Origin: Thiorhodococcus mannitoliphagus
Lineage (GTDB): Bacteria; Pseudomonadota; Gammaproteobacteria; Chromatiales; Chromatiaceae
Assembly (NCBI RefSeq): GCF_010915725.1
Contig: NZ_JAAIJR010000050.1
Location: 1 to 38,722, forward strand
DNA: 38,722 nucleotides
Direction of reading: 5' to 3'
Shown: piece by piece, positions 16,515-25,578 of the stretch
Layout: every line of letters begins with the position of its first letter
How positions within the stretch are numbered: position 1 is the first letter of the stretch
Translations under genes and position numbers: made by a program
Notes under the pieces: model-generated
Told to the model about the DNA's origin: nothing
Seen by the model: only the letters and a program-made list of their open reading frames with translations
The model's database searches: none

Positions 16515-16952
16515 ATGACGACGACTGTTAGCGCCAAACCCGCCGAGGTTCGCCGCGCTTGGTACCTGGTCGACGCTGAGGGTAAGACCCTCGGTCGGCT
16601 TGCTGCCGAGCTTGCGAAGCGCCTGCGCGGTAAGCACAAGCCTCAGTACACGCCGCACGTGGATACCGGCGACTACCTTGTTGTGATCAATGCCGAAAAG
16701 ATCCGCGTCACCGGCAATAAGCTTCAGGACAAGATGTACTATCGCCACACAGGCTGGGTCGGTAACCTCAAGTCGACCAACTTGAGCAAGTTGCTCGAGA
16801 GTGCGCCTGAGCGTGCCATTCAGCTTGCTGTCAAGGGCATGCTGCCTCGCGGGCCGCTTGGTCGCTCGATGCTGAAGAAGATGCGCGTCTACGCTGGGCC
16901 TCAGCATCAGCATCAGGCGCAACAGCCCCAAGTCCTTGAGCTCAACGTTTAG
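16515..16952 (+). CDS. rplM: 50S ribosomal protein L13
   Basis: Large-subunit ribosomal protein of 145 residues, close to the 142 of E. coli. It shows the L13 pattern: [46 protein letters not shown] and the signature around [19 protein letters not shown]. The C-terminus carries an unusual Gln/His-rich segment ([11 protein letters not shown]). It is followed 11 bases later by rpsI, the usual two-gene operon. A sigma-70-like promoter and a leader hairpin are visible upstream. Confidence 0.97.
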   Translation: MTTTVSAKPAEVRRAWYLVDAEGKTLGRLAAELAKRLRGKHKPQYTPHVDTGDYLVVINAEKIRVTGNKLQDKMYYRHTGWVGNLKSTNLSKLLESAPERAIQLAVKGMLPRGPLGRSMLKKMRVYAGPQHQHQAQQPQVLELNV

Positions 16953-16963
16953 GAATTAGATCC

Positions 16964-17353
16964 ATGTCGGAGACGCAACTCTCTACTGGTCGCCGTAAAT
17001 CCTCTGCTGCGCGTGTCTTTTTGGCGGTGGGCTCAGGTGATATTACCGTTAACGGTCGTCCGCTCGACCAGTACTTCGGTCGCGAGACCGCGCGGATGAT
17101 TGTTCGTCAACCGCTGGAAACGGCCGGCCTTGCCGATCGGCTCGATGTCAAGGTGACCGTGCGTGGTGGTGGTACCACCGGGCAGGCCGGTGCAATCCGC
17201 CACGGCATCGCGCGCGCCCTGGTCCAGCATGACGAAGAACTGCGCAGCCAGATGCGCCGGTCAGGCTTCCTGACGCGCGATGCGCGTGCCGTTGAGCGGA
17301 AAAAGGTTGGTCTGCACAAGGCGCGTAAGCGTCCGCAGTACTCGAAGCGTTAA
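16964..17353 (+). CDS. rpsI: 30S ribosomal protein S9
   Basis: Small-subunit protein of 129 residues with [11 protein letters not shown] at the start, [20 protein letters not shown] in the middle and [18 protein letters not shown] at the end. The final Lys-Arg tail is the part that reaches the P-site tRNA in ribosome structures. It is co-transcribed with rplM. No strong terminator separates it from the downstream tRNA-Gln, which starts 87 bases later. Confidence 0.97.
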   Translation: MSETQLSTGRRKSSAARVFLAVGSGDITVNGRPLDQYFGRETARMIVRQPLETAGLADRLDVKVTVRGGGTTGQAGAIRHGIARALVQHDEELRSQMRRSGFLTRDARAVERKKVGLHKARKRPQYSKR

Positions 17354-17439
17354 GCTCGAAAAGACTCTTTGCTGGGGCGCTGTTTGCCGGCTTGGCTGGC
17401 TGTCAATAAAGCAGGGCCTTTGCCAAAGATAGAAGTTCT

Positions 17440-17513
17440 TGGGGGATCGTCTAGCGGCAGGACTACGGACTCTGACTCCGTCAACCTAGGTTCGAATCCT
17501 AGTCCCCCAGCCA
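17440..17513 (+). tRNA. glnX: tRNA-Gln (anticodon CTG)
   Basis: Complete cloverleaf of 74 bases including encoded CCA. The acceptor stem TGGGGGA pairs with TCCCCCA. The anticodon stem ACGGA/TCCGT encloses loop CTCTGAC with anticodon CTG at 17472-17474. The T arm contains GGTTCGAATCC. It reads CAG codons. A strong hairpin terminator follows 15 bases later. The symbol denotes a CUG-reading glutamine tRNA and is only a convenience. Confidence 0.97.
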
Positions 17514-17527
17514 GCTATTTGAAAATG

Positions 17528-17562
17528 AAGGCCCCGGTTCTGGATCTCAGAGCCGGGGCCTT
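17528..17562 (+). terminator. Rho-independent terminator after tRNA-Gln
   Basis: A 15-pair stem (one G-U), AAGGCCCCGGTTCTG and CAGAGCCGGGGCCTT, encloses a 5-base loop and is followed by TGTCTT. The U-run is weak but the stem is very stable. Confidence 0.8.
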
Positions 17563-17663
17563 TGTCTTGCTGCAATCCTCTCCCGACGGGGCGCCCTTGC
17601 GCTCGCTGCTCTCTTCGGACGATTCTTCTTTCTCTATCTCTTTCTTTTTCTCTCTGCTCTCAA

Positions 17664-17777
17664 CACCTATCGGTTTCCCGAAATCAACCGGAACAGCCGC
17701 TCCAAGCCTGCGTAGCCAGGCCATCCTGGCCTGGTTTGCCAGGGCTGGAAGCCCTGGCTACATAAAACCCATAGGTG
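17664..17777 (+). mobile_element. Repeat D copy 1
   Basis: A 114-base element with inverted ends CACCTATCGGTTT and CACCTATGGGTTT (other strand). It contains a roughly 51-base palindromic core bounded by GTAGCCAGG and CCTGGCTAC. An inverted relative lies at 33803-33918. It follows a pyrimidine-rich tract (about 17625-17660) downstream of tRNA-Gln. Confidence 0.85.
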
Positions 17778-18262
17778 GTGAACTCTCTGCTCGTCTGCCT
17801 TGCCCTTCTTGTTCAATACGGATCCTCTGGCAGGTCCGGCGGTTCTGAGCTTGCCGCTGAGATCATTGTCGCGTGGGTTCGTGGGCCGCTTGGCCTCGTC
17901 CTGTTCTTCCCCGTAAAATGTGCTCTATTTGCAACAACTAGGTGTGTGCGAGGATTGTCTTCCCTCTAGGATCAAGACTCTCCTGGCTGGGGAACTGTTG
18001 TCAGTCGGGCGGTCAAGGTTTGTTTCTTTGATCTCCGTCAGGTTTGGGGTGCTCCATCTGCGGCCTGCGCTTGGTGTGCGCTTGGTTGCTAGGCATCGAC
18101 TGAATCGGACGGGCGGATTGGTGTTGCGCTCTTGGGGTCGAAGGGTTTTCGTGCTTTGTTATTAGATTCAGGCGCTTAAGGAGGTACGCGCTCGCTACCT
18201 CCAGGTGTCTGGTGCGAAAATGCTACACAAACTGAGGGTGTGTCTTTTTTTCGCCCAATCTG
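17778..18262. other. Gene-free stretch before the porin promoter
   Basis: About 480 bases between the D element and the porin promoter. Short frames exist, but none has a ribosome site or a family resemblance I can support. A regulatory RNA is possible but nothing specific is visible. Confidence 0.45.
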
Positions 18263-18291
18263 TTGCAAAACACCATGCCGTCCTCTATAGT
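18263..18291 (+). promoter_or_regulatory. Porin promoter
   Basis: TTGCAA (18263-18268) and TATAGT (18286-18291) at 17-base spacing, 71 bases before the porin ATG. Strong sigma-70-like match, fitting an abundant outer-membrane protein. Confidence 0.7.
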
Positions 18292-18362
18292 TCACAGCGC
18301 AAAGCATGATTGCGCTCGGTTTCTGCAGTCAAACTGACAAATTCACAACAGCGGAGAACAGC

Positions 18363-19583
18363 ATGAACAAGAAACTCCTTACTCTAGCGGTCGCCGCCGC
18401 CATGGTCGCTCCGACCGCCGCGATGGCAGAAGCGATTCTTTACGGCAAGCTGCATGTCTCGATCGACTGGGTTGATATTGAAGGCTATGACTCAGTCCCT
18501 GTCGTCAATCCCGTCACCGGTCAGGTCACTGGCTACGTGCCGGAGAACTACACGGGTTGGGGCGTGAACTTGGGTGGCCCGCTGAAGGCAACGACGGGTT
18601 CCACGCATGCTAACCGTATCGGCGTAAAGGGCTCCGAGGATCTGGGTAATGGTCTGAAGGCCATCTATCAGGTCGAGTTCGGTGTTCAGCTGAGCCAAGA
18701 GAGCACCAAGGGTAGCGCTGTCTCTGGCGCAAATGACGAAATCGTCAGCATGCGTAACAGCTTCGTCGGTCTGGCCGGCGGCTGGGGTACTGCCTTCGTG
18801 GGTCGTCACGACACCCCTCTTAAGATCTCCACCGGCAAGCTGGATCTCTTCGCCGACACCATAGCTGACTACAACTTCACAGTTGGCTTCAACGACCTTC
18901 GCGTCGACAATGCTATCGCCTACATCAGCCCCGATCTGAGCGGCTTCCAGCTCGCAGCTGCGGTCCATGCAGGTGGTGCGGCCACGGCTGGATTCGGTGA
19001 GAACGTCAACGCCGACAGCATCGCCGAGGGTTACTCCATCGCTGGTATCTACAGCAATGGTCCTTTCTATGGGTCTCTGGCCTATGAGTCGCTCAGCAAT
19101 AACCTCTTCATGGATTCGCTGACCAGTCAGCTGGGTCGCACCTTCCCCGACGGCACCCCGCGCTCAGGCTACGTCGAGGACGACTTCACCAAATGGCGCG
19201 TCGGTCTTGGCTTGTTGGATTGGAATGGTTTCACCCTGACCGGCATCTATGAAGAGCAGTCGAATCTTCCTGCTGGGCAGATCAACCCGATGGAAGATCC
19301 TGAGAAGCTGAAGCTTTGGCAGGTTCAGGCCGGCTATGCCTTTGGCAACAACATGGTCAAGGGCATGTACGGCAGCGGCAACCGTGATGGCCGCTTCGAC
19401 GAGGCGAACAACATCCAAGAGTTCAAGGACTCGATCGAGGGTGACTACTACACCTGGGCCATCGCTTTCGATCACAACTTCAGCAAGCGCACCAAGGCCT
19501 ACGTGGTCTACACCCAGGTTGACGATGACGCCCCGCAGTCGGGTTGGGATGGCTTCTCGGTTGGTATGATCCACGACTTCTAA
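18363..19583 (+). CDS. Outer-membrane porin, Gram-negative general porin family (Porin_4 type)
   Basis: A 406-residue secreted beta-barrel. A signal peptide MNKKLLTLAVAAAMVAPTAA ends at AMA before EAILYGKLHVSID, the usual beginning of the mature porin. Glycine- and aromatic-rich alternating strands follow, such as NRIGVKGSEDLGNGLKAIYQ, RNSFVGLAGGWGTAFVGRHD and YTWAIAFDHNFSKRTKAYVVY. The last residue is Phe (MIHDF), the outer-membrane assembly signal. The open frame runs upstream to 18306, but MNKK with a GGAG site 8 bases before is the start. A clear promoter and a strong terminator frame it as a single-gene unit. Substrate preference cannot be read. Confidence 0.93.
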   Translation: MNKKLLTLAVAAAMVAPTAAMAEAILYGKLHVSIDWVDIEGYDSVPVVNPVTGQVTGYVPENYTGWGVNLGGPLKATTGSTHANRIGVKGSEDLGNGLKAIYQVEFGVQLSQESTKGSAVSGANDEIVSMRNSFVGLAGGWGTAFVGRHDTPLKISTGKLDLFADTIADYNFTVGFNDLRVDNAIAYISPDLSGFQLAAAVHAGGAATAGFGENVNADSIAEGYSIAGIYSNGPFYGSLAYESLSNNLFMDSLTSQLGRTFPDGTPRSGYVEDDFTKWRVGLGLLDWNGFTLTGIYEEQSNLPAGQINPMEDPEKLKLWQVQAGYAFGNNMVKGMYGSGNRDGRFDEANNIQEFKDSIEGDYYTWAIAFDHNFSKRTKAYVVYTQVDDDAPQSGWDGFSVGMIHDF

Positions 19584-19614
19584 AGTGCTGCTAGGCTAGC
19601 GCTTGGAAGCAAAG

Positions 19615-19640
19615 CGGGGCCTTCGGGCCCCGTTTTTTTT
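19615..19640 (+). terminator. Rho-independent terminator of the porin gene
   Basis: CGGGGCC, TTCG loop, GGCCCCG, then eight T residues: a textbook intrinsic terminator 31 bases after the stop codon. Confidence 0.95.
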
Positions 19641-19990
19641 GCGAGTACCTGGCAGGGTGTTCCGGGTTGAGACGTCAGTTTTTTTCATCGTCCCGCAAGC
19701 GGAAGCCTTGGTCGAGCGGCACCAATGGTCTTGCGGCGAATGCTGTCCAATGACCCTGCTGTCCTGCTTGGCGCGACTCACCAAGTCGATGAGGGCTGCT
19801 CGGTTGACCTGCCCGGTAGGACAGATGCCAATAGCTGAACGATTGGATCGGGGCGATGATTGGCTCGGATGGTTGAGCCCCGGGGACGGAGGGCAGCCGA
19901 TTGGTCTGGTTCTGCTTGCACCCAGTCTTCTTTGCTTGCGCGAGGGTTTAGCGGCGGCGGCCCAGTCGTCGTGTCCGGGCCGCTCGCTGC
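19641..19990. other. Gene-free stretch between porin terminator and rpiA
   Basis: About 350 bases. A frame at 19603-20037 spans it, but it crosses the terminator and has no recognisable family. I see nothing else of note. Confidence 0.5.
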
Positions 19991-20650
19991 CTAGGTCGCT
20001 TTCAGGGACCGAGGGCCTGCTGCGGATCCGAGGATGAGGACGTCGGCGGGCCGTAGGGCGAAAATGCCGACGGTCACGACGCCGGCGATGTTGTTGATCT
20101 GCTGCTCCAGCGTCATCGGTTCCACGATCTCGAGATTGTGCACGTCGAGGATCAGGTTTCCGTTGTCGGTGATGAAGTTTTCTCGCCAGATGGGTGTTCC
20201 GCCGAGCTGCACCAGTTCACGAGCGACGTAGCTGCGCGCCATGGGAATGACTTCGACGGGAAGTGGGAACTTTCCAAGGACTTGGACGAGCTTGCTTTCG
20301 TCGGCAATGCAGACGAAAGTCTTGCTGGCGGCTGCGACGATCTTCTCGCGCGTGAGCGCTCCGCCGCCGCCTTTGATGAGCTGCAGCTGCGCATTGGATT
20401 CGTCCGCGCCATCGACGTAGATGGAGAGCTCCCCTGCGGCGTTCAGGTCTAGCACGGGAATTCCGTGGCGCTTGAGTCGCTCTGTCGACGCCTCGGAGCT
20501 GGATACGGCTCCCTCGATGCGACCTTTGATTCCCGCTAAGGCGTCGATGAAGTGGTTTACTGTGGAGCCTGTGCCGACGCCGATGACGCCTCCTTCCACA
20601 TAATCTAACGCCGCTTCCGCAGCCTGTTTTTTTAGCGCGTCTTGGCTCAT
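19991..20650 (-). CDS. rpiA: Ribose-5-phosphate isomerase A
   Basis: Interconverts ribose-5-phosphate and ribulose-5-phosphate; needed for nucleotide synthesis and the Calvin cycle. The 219 residues match E. coli RpiA in length and motifs: [15 protein letters not shown] (phosphate site), [23 protein letters not shown] with the two Asp, and [19 protein letters not shown] with the catalytic Lys and Glu. GGAGGA lies 7 bases before ATG. It runs in the same direction as the 5-formyl-THF cyclo-ligase, 30 bases downstream of it. Confidence 0.97.
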   Translation of the reverse strand: MSQDALKKQAAEAALDYVEGGVIGVGTGSTVNHFIDALAGIKGRIEGAVSSSEASTERLKRHGIPVLDLNAAGELSIYVDGADESNAQLQLIKGGGGALTREKIVAAASKTFVCIADESKLVQVLGKFPLPVEVIPMARSYVARELVQLGGTPIWRENFITDNGNLILDVHNLEIVEPMTLEQQINNIAGVVTVGIFALRPADVLILGSAAGPRSLKAT

Positions 20651-20680
20651 TCGTTTGTCCTCCGATTCTATGATTTGCCG

Positions 20681-21325
20681 TTAGCCAATCATACCAGAGG
20701 CCCCTTCTGGTTCGTCCCCGTCCGGCTCCTTTGAGTACAGGCGCGCCTCTGTCACGATGGCGTCGAGTCGGATGTCCCAGGGTTGGCGTGTGATCGCCGT
20801 GATCCGCTGGCATTCATGTGCAAGGCCCAGCAGTCGGGGGCGACGCCAGTGCTTGTGATGTCTTAGATAGGCCAGGGTCCTGTCGTAAAAGCCGCCGCCC
20901 ATACCAATTCGATTGCAGTGGTCATCGAAGCCGACAAGCGGAACGATAAGCAGGTCCAGTGCGATTGGTCGGGCGAGATGTCGACCCCTCCCTCTGGGCT
21001 CTGGGATGCCGAATCGGTTGGCTTGAATTCGCTGAGTCGGGAGGTGCCGCGCGAAGAGCAGCTTGTTGCGGAGCGCGCCGACGCGGATGGGGCTGAGGAC
21101 TGGCAGATAGCATTGCTTGCCAAGTCCGTCGGCGAGGCGCAGCAGGGGCAGGGGGTCCAGCTCGCCGTCGGCAGGCCAGTAGAGTCCGATCCGCGAGGCG
21201 CGCAGGAAAGGCCAGCTGGTGCTGATGCGCCGCACGACCCGCGTTGCGTGGTCTTTCTGTTGATCTGGGGTCAGCGCCCGCCTTGCGGCGCGAAGCTGAC
21301 GTCTTGAAGGGGGCTGAGACGGCAT
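20681..21325 (-). CDS. ygfA: 5-formyltetrahydrofolate cyclo-ligase
   Basis: Converts 5-formyl-THF to 5,10-methenyl-THF with ATP. The protein has 214 residues if started at MPSQPPSRRQLRAARRAL. Visible motifs are LYWPADGELDPLPL, the FGIPEP segment, LLIVPLVGFD and the signature NRIGMGGGFYDRTLAYL near residue 145. The frame continues 25 codons upstream into the 6S RNA gene, which argues for the shorter start. Its place directly after 6S RNA and zapA is the classic gammaproteobacterial arrangement, in which it is co-transcribed with ssrS. Confidence 0.93.
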   Translation of the reverse strand: MPSQPPSRRQLRAARRALTPDQQKDHATRVVRRISTSWPFLRASRIGLYWPADGELDPLPLLRLADGLGKQCYLPVLSPIRVGALRNKLLFARHLPTQRIQANRFGIPEPRGRGRHLARPIALDLLIVPLVGFDDHCNRIGMGGGFYDRTLAYLRHHKHWRRPRLLGLAHECQRITAITRQPWDIRLDAIVTEARLYSKEPDGDEPEGASGMIG

Positions 21326-21337
21326 TTGAATGGAGGG

Positions 21338-21526
21338 ACACCCCCCGTCTGTGCCGTTGCAGGCCTTTGTTCCTGAACCAAGAGGTTCAAGTGGGAACAC
21401 TTGGCTTGGCTTCAGGCTTTCCGCTCGGTGACGGACATGCGCAACGGCTTCGCTTTCATGTCCCCAGGGTCGCGATTAGGCTCAAGAAAATACCCAGGCC
21501 ACTATCGAACACTACAGGGGGTGTCT
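21338..21526 (-). ncRNA. ssrS: 6S RNA
   Basis: Located between zapA and ygfA, where 6S RNA lies in gammaproteobacteria, and about 189 bases long (E. coli 183). The ends pair: ACACCCCC at the 5' side with GGGGGGTGT at the 3' side. The 5' arm holds GTGTTCGATAGTGGCC, and the 3' half holds CTTGAACCTCTTGGTTCAGG followed by GCCTGCAACGGCAC, both lining up with E. coli 6S RNA. The large central bubble that mimics an open promoter lies between. The RNA traps sigma-70 RNA polymerase in stationary phase. Ends are estimates to within a few bases. Confidence 0.88.
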
Positions 21527-21536
21527 GTGAATAAGG

Positions 21537-21920
21537 CTATACCCTTTCGTCCGGGGCGTCCAGCTGCGACGGACCATCGGTGTCTGCGTCGGCCGTTTGG
21601 TTTGGTTCTAAGGCTTCTGCCCGCTCGGCGGAGAGTGCTGCGTTGATGCGCTCTTGGAGCTGGCGCAAACGCTTGCCTGGTTCGCCATCGGATCCAGCGC
21701 GGGAGCGCTGCAGCTGGATGAGGTCATGTGCAATGTTGAGCGCTGCCATGACTGCGACCCGATCCGTACCGATCACACGGCCGGACTGGCGGATCTCTCG
21801 CATGCGGTGGTCGAGCAGGCGCGCGGATGCCCTGAGGTCCTCCTGCTCGTGATACTCGCAGGCGATTCGATACTCCTTGTCCAGTATCTTGATGCTGACT
21901 TGCAACGGCTCTTCGATCAC
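21537..21920 (-). CDS. zapA: Cell division protein ZapA
   Basis: Short Z-ring-associated protein of 127 residues that crosslinks FtsZ filaments. The N-terminal ZapA fold appears in LQVSIKILDKEYRIACEYHEQEDLRASARLLDHRMREIR, then DRVAVMAALNIAHDLIQL. A coiled coil follows, with an acidic tail that is longer than in E. coli (TADADTDGPSQLDAPDERV). Its ATG overlaps the stop of the upstream ZapB-like gene as ATGA. 6S RNA follows at once. Confidence 0.93.
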   Translation of the reverse strand: MIEEPLQVSIKILDKEYRIACEYHEQEDLRASARLLDHRMREIRQSGRVIGTDRVAVMAALNIAHDLIQLQRSRAGSDGEPGKRLRQLQERINAALSAERAEALEPNQTADADTDGPSQLDAPDERV

Positions 21921-22126
21921 AAATTCTCCTCCATTGCGCGTAACCGGGACAGCATGGCTTCAACGCGACTTCGCGCTTGTTCGGTTTTTTCAATGAGTTC
22001 GCTCCGCTCGGCGACCAAGGATTCCTGGCGCACGCGCAATGAGGCGTTCTCCTCGCGGAGTCTCTCGATCAGGCGGATCAGGGCATCTACCTGAGACTCA
22101 AGCTGGTCGAGGTCAAAGCTGGCCAA
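21917..22126 (-). CDS. ZapB-like coiled-coil protein (TIGR02449-type)
   Basis: A small all-helical protein that is nearly entirely coiled coil: LDQLESQVDALIRLIERLR, then ENASLRVRQESLVAERSELIEKTEQARSRVEAML. Such proteins sit directly upstream of zapA in many gammaproteobacteria and are thought to act with it at the Z ring. I chose a TTG start at 22126 (LASFDLDQLE), which has GGAG 8 bases before it and gives 69 residues, the usual size. An ATG at 22156 would add ten residues but has no ribosome site. The stop overlaps the zapA ATG. Confidence 0.75.
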   Translation of the reverse strand: MASFDLDQLESQVDALIRLIERLREENASLRVRQESLVAERSELIEKTEQARSRVEAMLSRLRAMEENL

Positions 22127-22402
22127 AGTCCACGACTCCGTTGAAATTCTGCGCATTATGGAAGGGGCTAGGTGAGCGGTCAATGAGGCCGAGGCCCGTG
22201 CTATGATCGCCGCGATTCGAGGTCATGACCCCAAGCCCGGCAATCCGAACCGCAAAGGTGCGAAGACGCAAAGTGTAGGACGAAAAGCCACACCTTGTTT
22301 CGCCCCGGCGCTGCAGCCAGAAGATGCGCCTCGGCGCTGAGGCAAGGCATTGAAATCTTTCGCAAGCTTTAGGCGCTTTAGGGTTCGGCTGATCCCTTTC
22401 GG

Positions 22403-22984
22403 ATGACAGATGCGCGCTGCATCAAGGAGCATCTCACGGATATCGACGACGCACAGCTTGCCTTTTACCTTGAGGCAAGTCCCTTGAACCCAACGGTCGC
22501 CGAGGCGCACGGCATGCTCTGCGGCGTCGTCTGCGGCGCTGCCGCCGACCCTGTTGCCCTGTGGCTCGAACAACTGCTGCCCTCCGCTGCAGCGGGCGGG
22601 ACGCCCGACCTCGAGGCGCGCGAGGCGCTGCGGGAGATTGCCGAGCCTCTTGAGAAGGCGGTGCGCGGCCCGGATCTCGCAGTGGAGATGCTGCTGCCGC
22701 AAGAGTCCGCGGCGCTAGCCGAGCGCGCCACCGCAGTCTACGACTGGGTGCGTGGCTTTCTCTACGCCATGGGGATTTTGGGTATCTCTGAGCTTGACCT
22801 TAGCGGCGAGGCGCGAGAGGTCTATCGCGACTTGGCCGAGGTGACCCGGATGGATCTAGAGCATTTGGAGGATAGCGAGGAGAACGAACAGGCATTGATG
22901 GAGATCACCGAGTTCGTTCGCGTTGCCGCCATGATTATCCATGACGCGCGCGTGCAGGCTCCACAGCAAATGAAAGACGCATGA
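22403..22984 (+). CDS. ygfB: YgfB/UPF0149 family protein
   Basis: A 193-residue helical protein of the UPF0149 family. Family patches include SPLNPTVAEAHGMLCGVVCGA near residue 30, VYDWVRGFLYAMGILG and the acidic EHLEDSEENEQALMEITEFVRVAAMII. E. coli YgfB is encoded at the same place, beside pepP and opposite zapA. Its relative in Pseudomonas has been linked to gene regulation, but the function here cannot be read. The stop overlaps the pepP ATG as ATGA. Confidence 0.9.
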   Translation: MTDARCIKEHLTDIDDAQLAFYLEASPLNPTVAEAHGMLCGVVCGAAADPVALWLEQLLPSAAAGGTPDLEAREALREIAEPLEKAVRGPDLAVEMLLPQESAALAERATAVYDWVRGFLYAMGILGISELDLSGEAREVYRDLAEVTRMDLEHLEDSEENEQALMEITEFVRVAAMIIHDARVQAPQQMKDA

Positions 22985-24285
22985 CCCGAGCTGAGTACAA
23001 GAGTCGTCGACGTGCCCTCGCCAAGCAAATCGGCGAGGGTGGGCTTGCCATCTTGCCCGCTGCTCGCGAGGCGATCCGCAATCGCGACGTCCATTACCCC
23101 TTCCGGCAGGATAGCGATTTTAGTTACCTGACCGGCTTCCTGGAGCCGGATGCCTTTGCCGTGATCGCGCCGAAGCGTAAGGAGGGTGAATTCATTCTCT
23201 TCTGTCGGCCACGTGACGAAGCGCGTGAGCAGTGGGATGGCTCTCGGCTTGGCGTGGAGGGCGCGATCGCGCAACTTGGCGCTGATGAGGCCTATCCTCT
23301 GAGCGATCTGGATGAGGTGATGCCGACTCTGATCGATGGGCACGCGCGGCTCTATTTTCCGATCGGTGCCGATCCGGCGTTGGATGCCAGGGTTTTGGGT
23401 TGGGTGAATCAGGTCAGGGCCAAGTCAAGGGCTGGGGCCCGGGCCCCCGACACCTTCGTCACCATCGAGGCTGTGGTGCACGAGCAACGTTTGCGCAAGA
23501 GCGAGGCTGAGGCCGGGGTCATGCGGCGGGCCGCGCGGATCTCGGCCGAAGCGCATTGCAGGTTGATGTCGGTGTGCAAACCCGGCATGCGTGAGTATGA
23601 CCTCGAAGCCGAGTTCGATCATGCGTGCGCGGTCCGCGGCGCCCGGCATTTGGCGTATCCCTCGATCGTCGGTGGCGGAAAAAACGCCTGTGTGCTGCAC
23701 TACACGGAGAATGCGGCCCGGCTCGAAGAGGGTGACCTGGTGCTCATTGATGCCGGGTGCGAACTCGACGGCTACGCCTCGGACATCACGCGGACCTTCC
23801 CTGTCAATGGACGCTTCACCCCGCCTCAGCGCGCGCTCTACGATCTGGTGCTCAAGGCGCAGCTGGCGGCCATCAATAAGTTGCGTCCCGGTGTGTGCTG
23901 GAATGAGCCGCACGACGCCGCTGTGCGCGTCTTGACCAAGGGGCTCGTGGCTCTGGGCGTGCTTGCGGGCAAGTTGGGCAAGCTGGTCAAGGACGAGGCC
24001 TACAAGCCCTTCTATATGCATCGCACCGGGCATTGGCTGGGCATGGACGTTCATGATGTCGGTGCCTACAAAGGCGCTAGCGGATGGCGGGAACTCGAGC
24101 CTGGCATGGTGCTCACCGTCGAGCCCGGCCTCTATATGCCGAGCACCGACGCCGTGCCCGAGGCCTATCGTGGGATTGGCATCCGCATTGAGGACGATGT
24201 CCTCATTACCGACAAGGGCCACGAGGTCCTGTCGGCGGCTGTGCCCAAGGACGCGGAGGAGATCGAGGCGCTGATGGCGGCCTGA
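22981..24285 (+). CDS. pepP: Xaa-Pro aminopeptidase
   Basis: Di-manganese metallopeptidase that removes N-terminal residues preceding proline. The 434 residues show the N-terminal creatinase-like domain (RNRDVHYPFRQDSDFSYLTG) and the pita-bread catalytic domain. Metal ligands are visible: Asp257 in LIDAGCELDG, Asp268 in YASDITRTFP, His in HRTGHWLGMDVHD, Glu in VEPGLYMP and Glu in GIRIEDDVL. It overlaps ygfB by 4 bases and precedes ubiH, exactly as in E. coli. Confidence 0.96.
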   Translation: MTRAEYKSRRRALAKQIGEGGLAILPAAREAIRNRDVHYPFRQDSDFSYLTGFLEPDAFAVIAPKRKEGEFILFCRPRDEAREQWDGSRLGVEGAIAQLGADEAYPLSDLDEVMPTLIDGHARLYFPIGADPALDARVLGWVNQVRAKSRAGARAPDTFVTIEAVVHEQRLRKSEAEAGVMRRAARISAEAHCRLMSVCKPGMREYDLEAEFDHACAVRGARHLAYPSIVGGGKNACVLHYTENAARLEEGDLVLIDAGCELDGYASDITRTFPVNGRFTPPQRALYDLVLKAQLAAINKLRPGVCWNEPHDAAVRVLTKGLVALGVLAGKLGKLVKDEAYKPFYMHRTGHWLGMDVHDVGAYKGASGWRELEPGMVLTVEPGLYMPSTDAVPEAYRGIGIRIEDDVLITDKGHEVLSAAVPKDAEEIEALMAA

Positions 24286-24345
24286 CCTTCAGGCGCGCCG
24301 TCAGCCTTTGTCCCAACCTTCGCATGCGACTAAGCGAGACCTGAG

Positions 24346-25578
24346 ATGTATGACTATGACCTAGTGATTGTCGGAGGCGGTCTCGTCGGCGGCAGTCTGG
24401 CGTGCGCCTTGAGTCGCGCGCCGCTCAAGGTGGCCCTCATCGAGGCCGTGCCGCCGCGCTCGGATCAGCAGCCGAGCTACGACGAGCGGGTCATTGCGCT
24501 CTCACTTGGGAGTCGGCGCATCTTCGATGCCATGGGTGTCTGGCCGGAGATCGAGCCGGAGGCGGAGCCGATCTGCGATATTCATGTCTCCGATCGCGGT
24601 CATTGCGGCTTCAGCCGACTGAGCCATCGGGAGGAGGGCGTCGATGCCTTGGGCTATGTCGCTCCGGCGCGCGCCATGGGGCAGGCGATCTATTCAGCGC
24701 TCCGATATGCGCCAAACGTGGAGGTCTTTTGCCCGGCTCAGCTCCATGGCTACCAAGTGAGTGCGGCCGGCGTCGACCTCGATCTCGAGACCGAGGACGC
24801 GAGGCTCAGTCTCCATGCCAAGCTCCTCGTGGCGGCGGATGGCGGCGATTCCGCCGTGCGACGCGGCTTGTCGCTGAAGAGCGAAGAGCGCGCCTATGGC
24901 CACGACGCCGTCATCACGACGGTGACACCGGATCGGCCGCGACGCGGCTGGGCCTTCGAGCGCTTTAGCGATTCAGGCCCCCTGGCCATGCTGCCGATGA
25001 CGCGCGGGCGCTATTCGGTCGTCTGGACCTGTCGTGAGTCGGAAACGGCCGAGATCCTCGGTCTCTCGGATGCGGCCTTCCTGCAGCGTCTGCAGGCCCG
25101 TTTCGGCTATCGGCTGGGTCGTCTCGGCGAGGTGGCACCCCGCCGCGCATACCCCCTCAAGCTGTTGCTCACACGCGACGCGGTTCAGGAGCGTCTGGTG
25201 CTGATCGGCAATGCCGCCCATACCCTGCATCCCGTGGCGGGGCAGGGGTTCAACCTCGGGCTGCGCGACGTTGCGGCCCTCGCGGAGGTCCTGGTCGAGT
25301 CTGCCGCCAGGGGCGGCGATGTCGGCGCCGCTTCGGTCCTCGCTGATTATCAAAAATGGCGTCGGCGCGACCAGGTCGGAACGGCGCGTCTGACGGACAC
25401 ACTCGCTCGGCTCTTCGTGCTCCCCTGGTGGCCGGTTCGCGTCGGGCGCAATCTCGGCATGCTGGGTCTGGACCTGATTCCGGCCGTGCGGCATGGAGTC
25501 GCTGAGCGTTTCATGGGGCTGAGCGGCCCTTTGCCGCGGCTCGCCCGAGGATTGTCGCTGGAGGGTCGTCATGTCTGA
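24346..25578 (+). CDS. ubiH: Ubiquinone-synthesis FAD monooxygenase UbiH
   Basis: Flavin-dependent hydroxylase of ubiquinone synthesis, 410 residues. The N-terminal FAD motif is VGGGLVGGSLACAL, the middle NADPH/FAD motif is AADGGDSAVRRGL, and the C-terminal FAD motif is GNAAHTLHPVAGQGFNLGLRD. In E. coli UbiH acts on C1 of the ring. The order pepP-ubiH-ubiI identifies it; sequence alone does not separate the hydroxylase subtypes securely. It overlaps the next gene by 8 bases. Confidence 0.9.
   Translation: MYDYDLVIVGGGLVGGSLACALSRAPLKVALIEAVPPRSDQQPSYDERVIALSLGSRRIFDAMGVWPEIEPEAEPICDIHVSDRGHCGFSRLSHREEGVDALGYVAPARAMGQAIYSALRYAPNVEVFCPAQLHGYQVSAAGVDLDLETEDARLSLHAKLLVAADGGDSAVRRGLSLKSEERAYGHDAVITTVTPDRPRRGWAFERFSDSGPLAMLPMTRGRYSVVWTCRESETAEILGLSDAAFLQRLQARFGYRLGRLGEVAPRRAYPLKLLLTRDAVQERLVLIGNAAHTLHPVAGQGFNLGLRDVAALAEVLVESAARGGDVGAASVLADYQKWRRRDQVGTARLTDTLARLFVLPWWPVRVGRNLGMLGLDLIPAVRHGVAERFMGLSGPLPRLARGLSLEGRHV

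Noticed and set aside
19603-20037. 144-codon frame after the porin gene
   Set aside because: It starts inside the porin terminator and its translation resembles no family.
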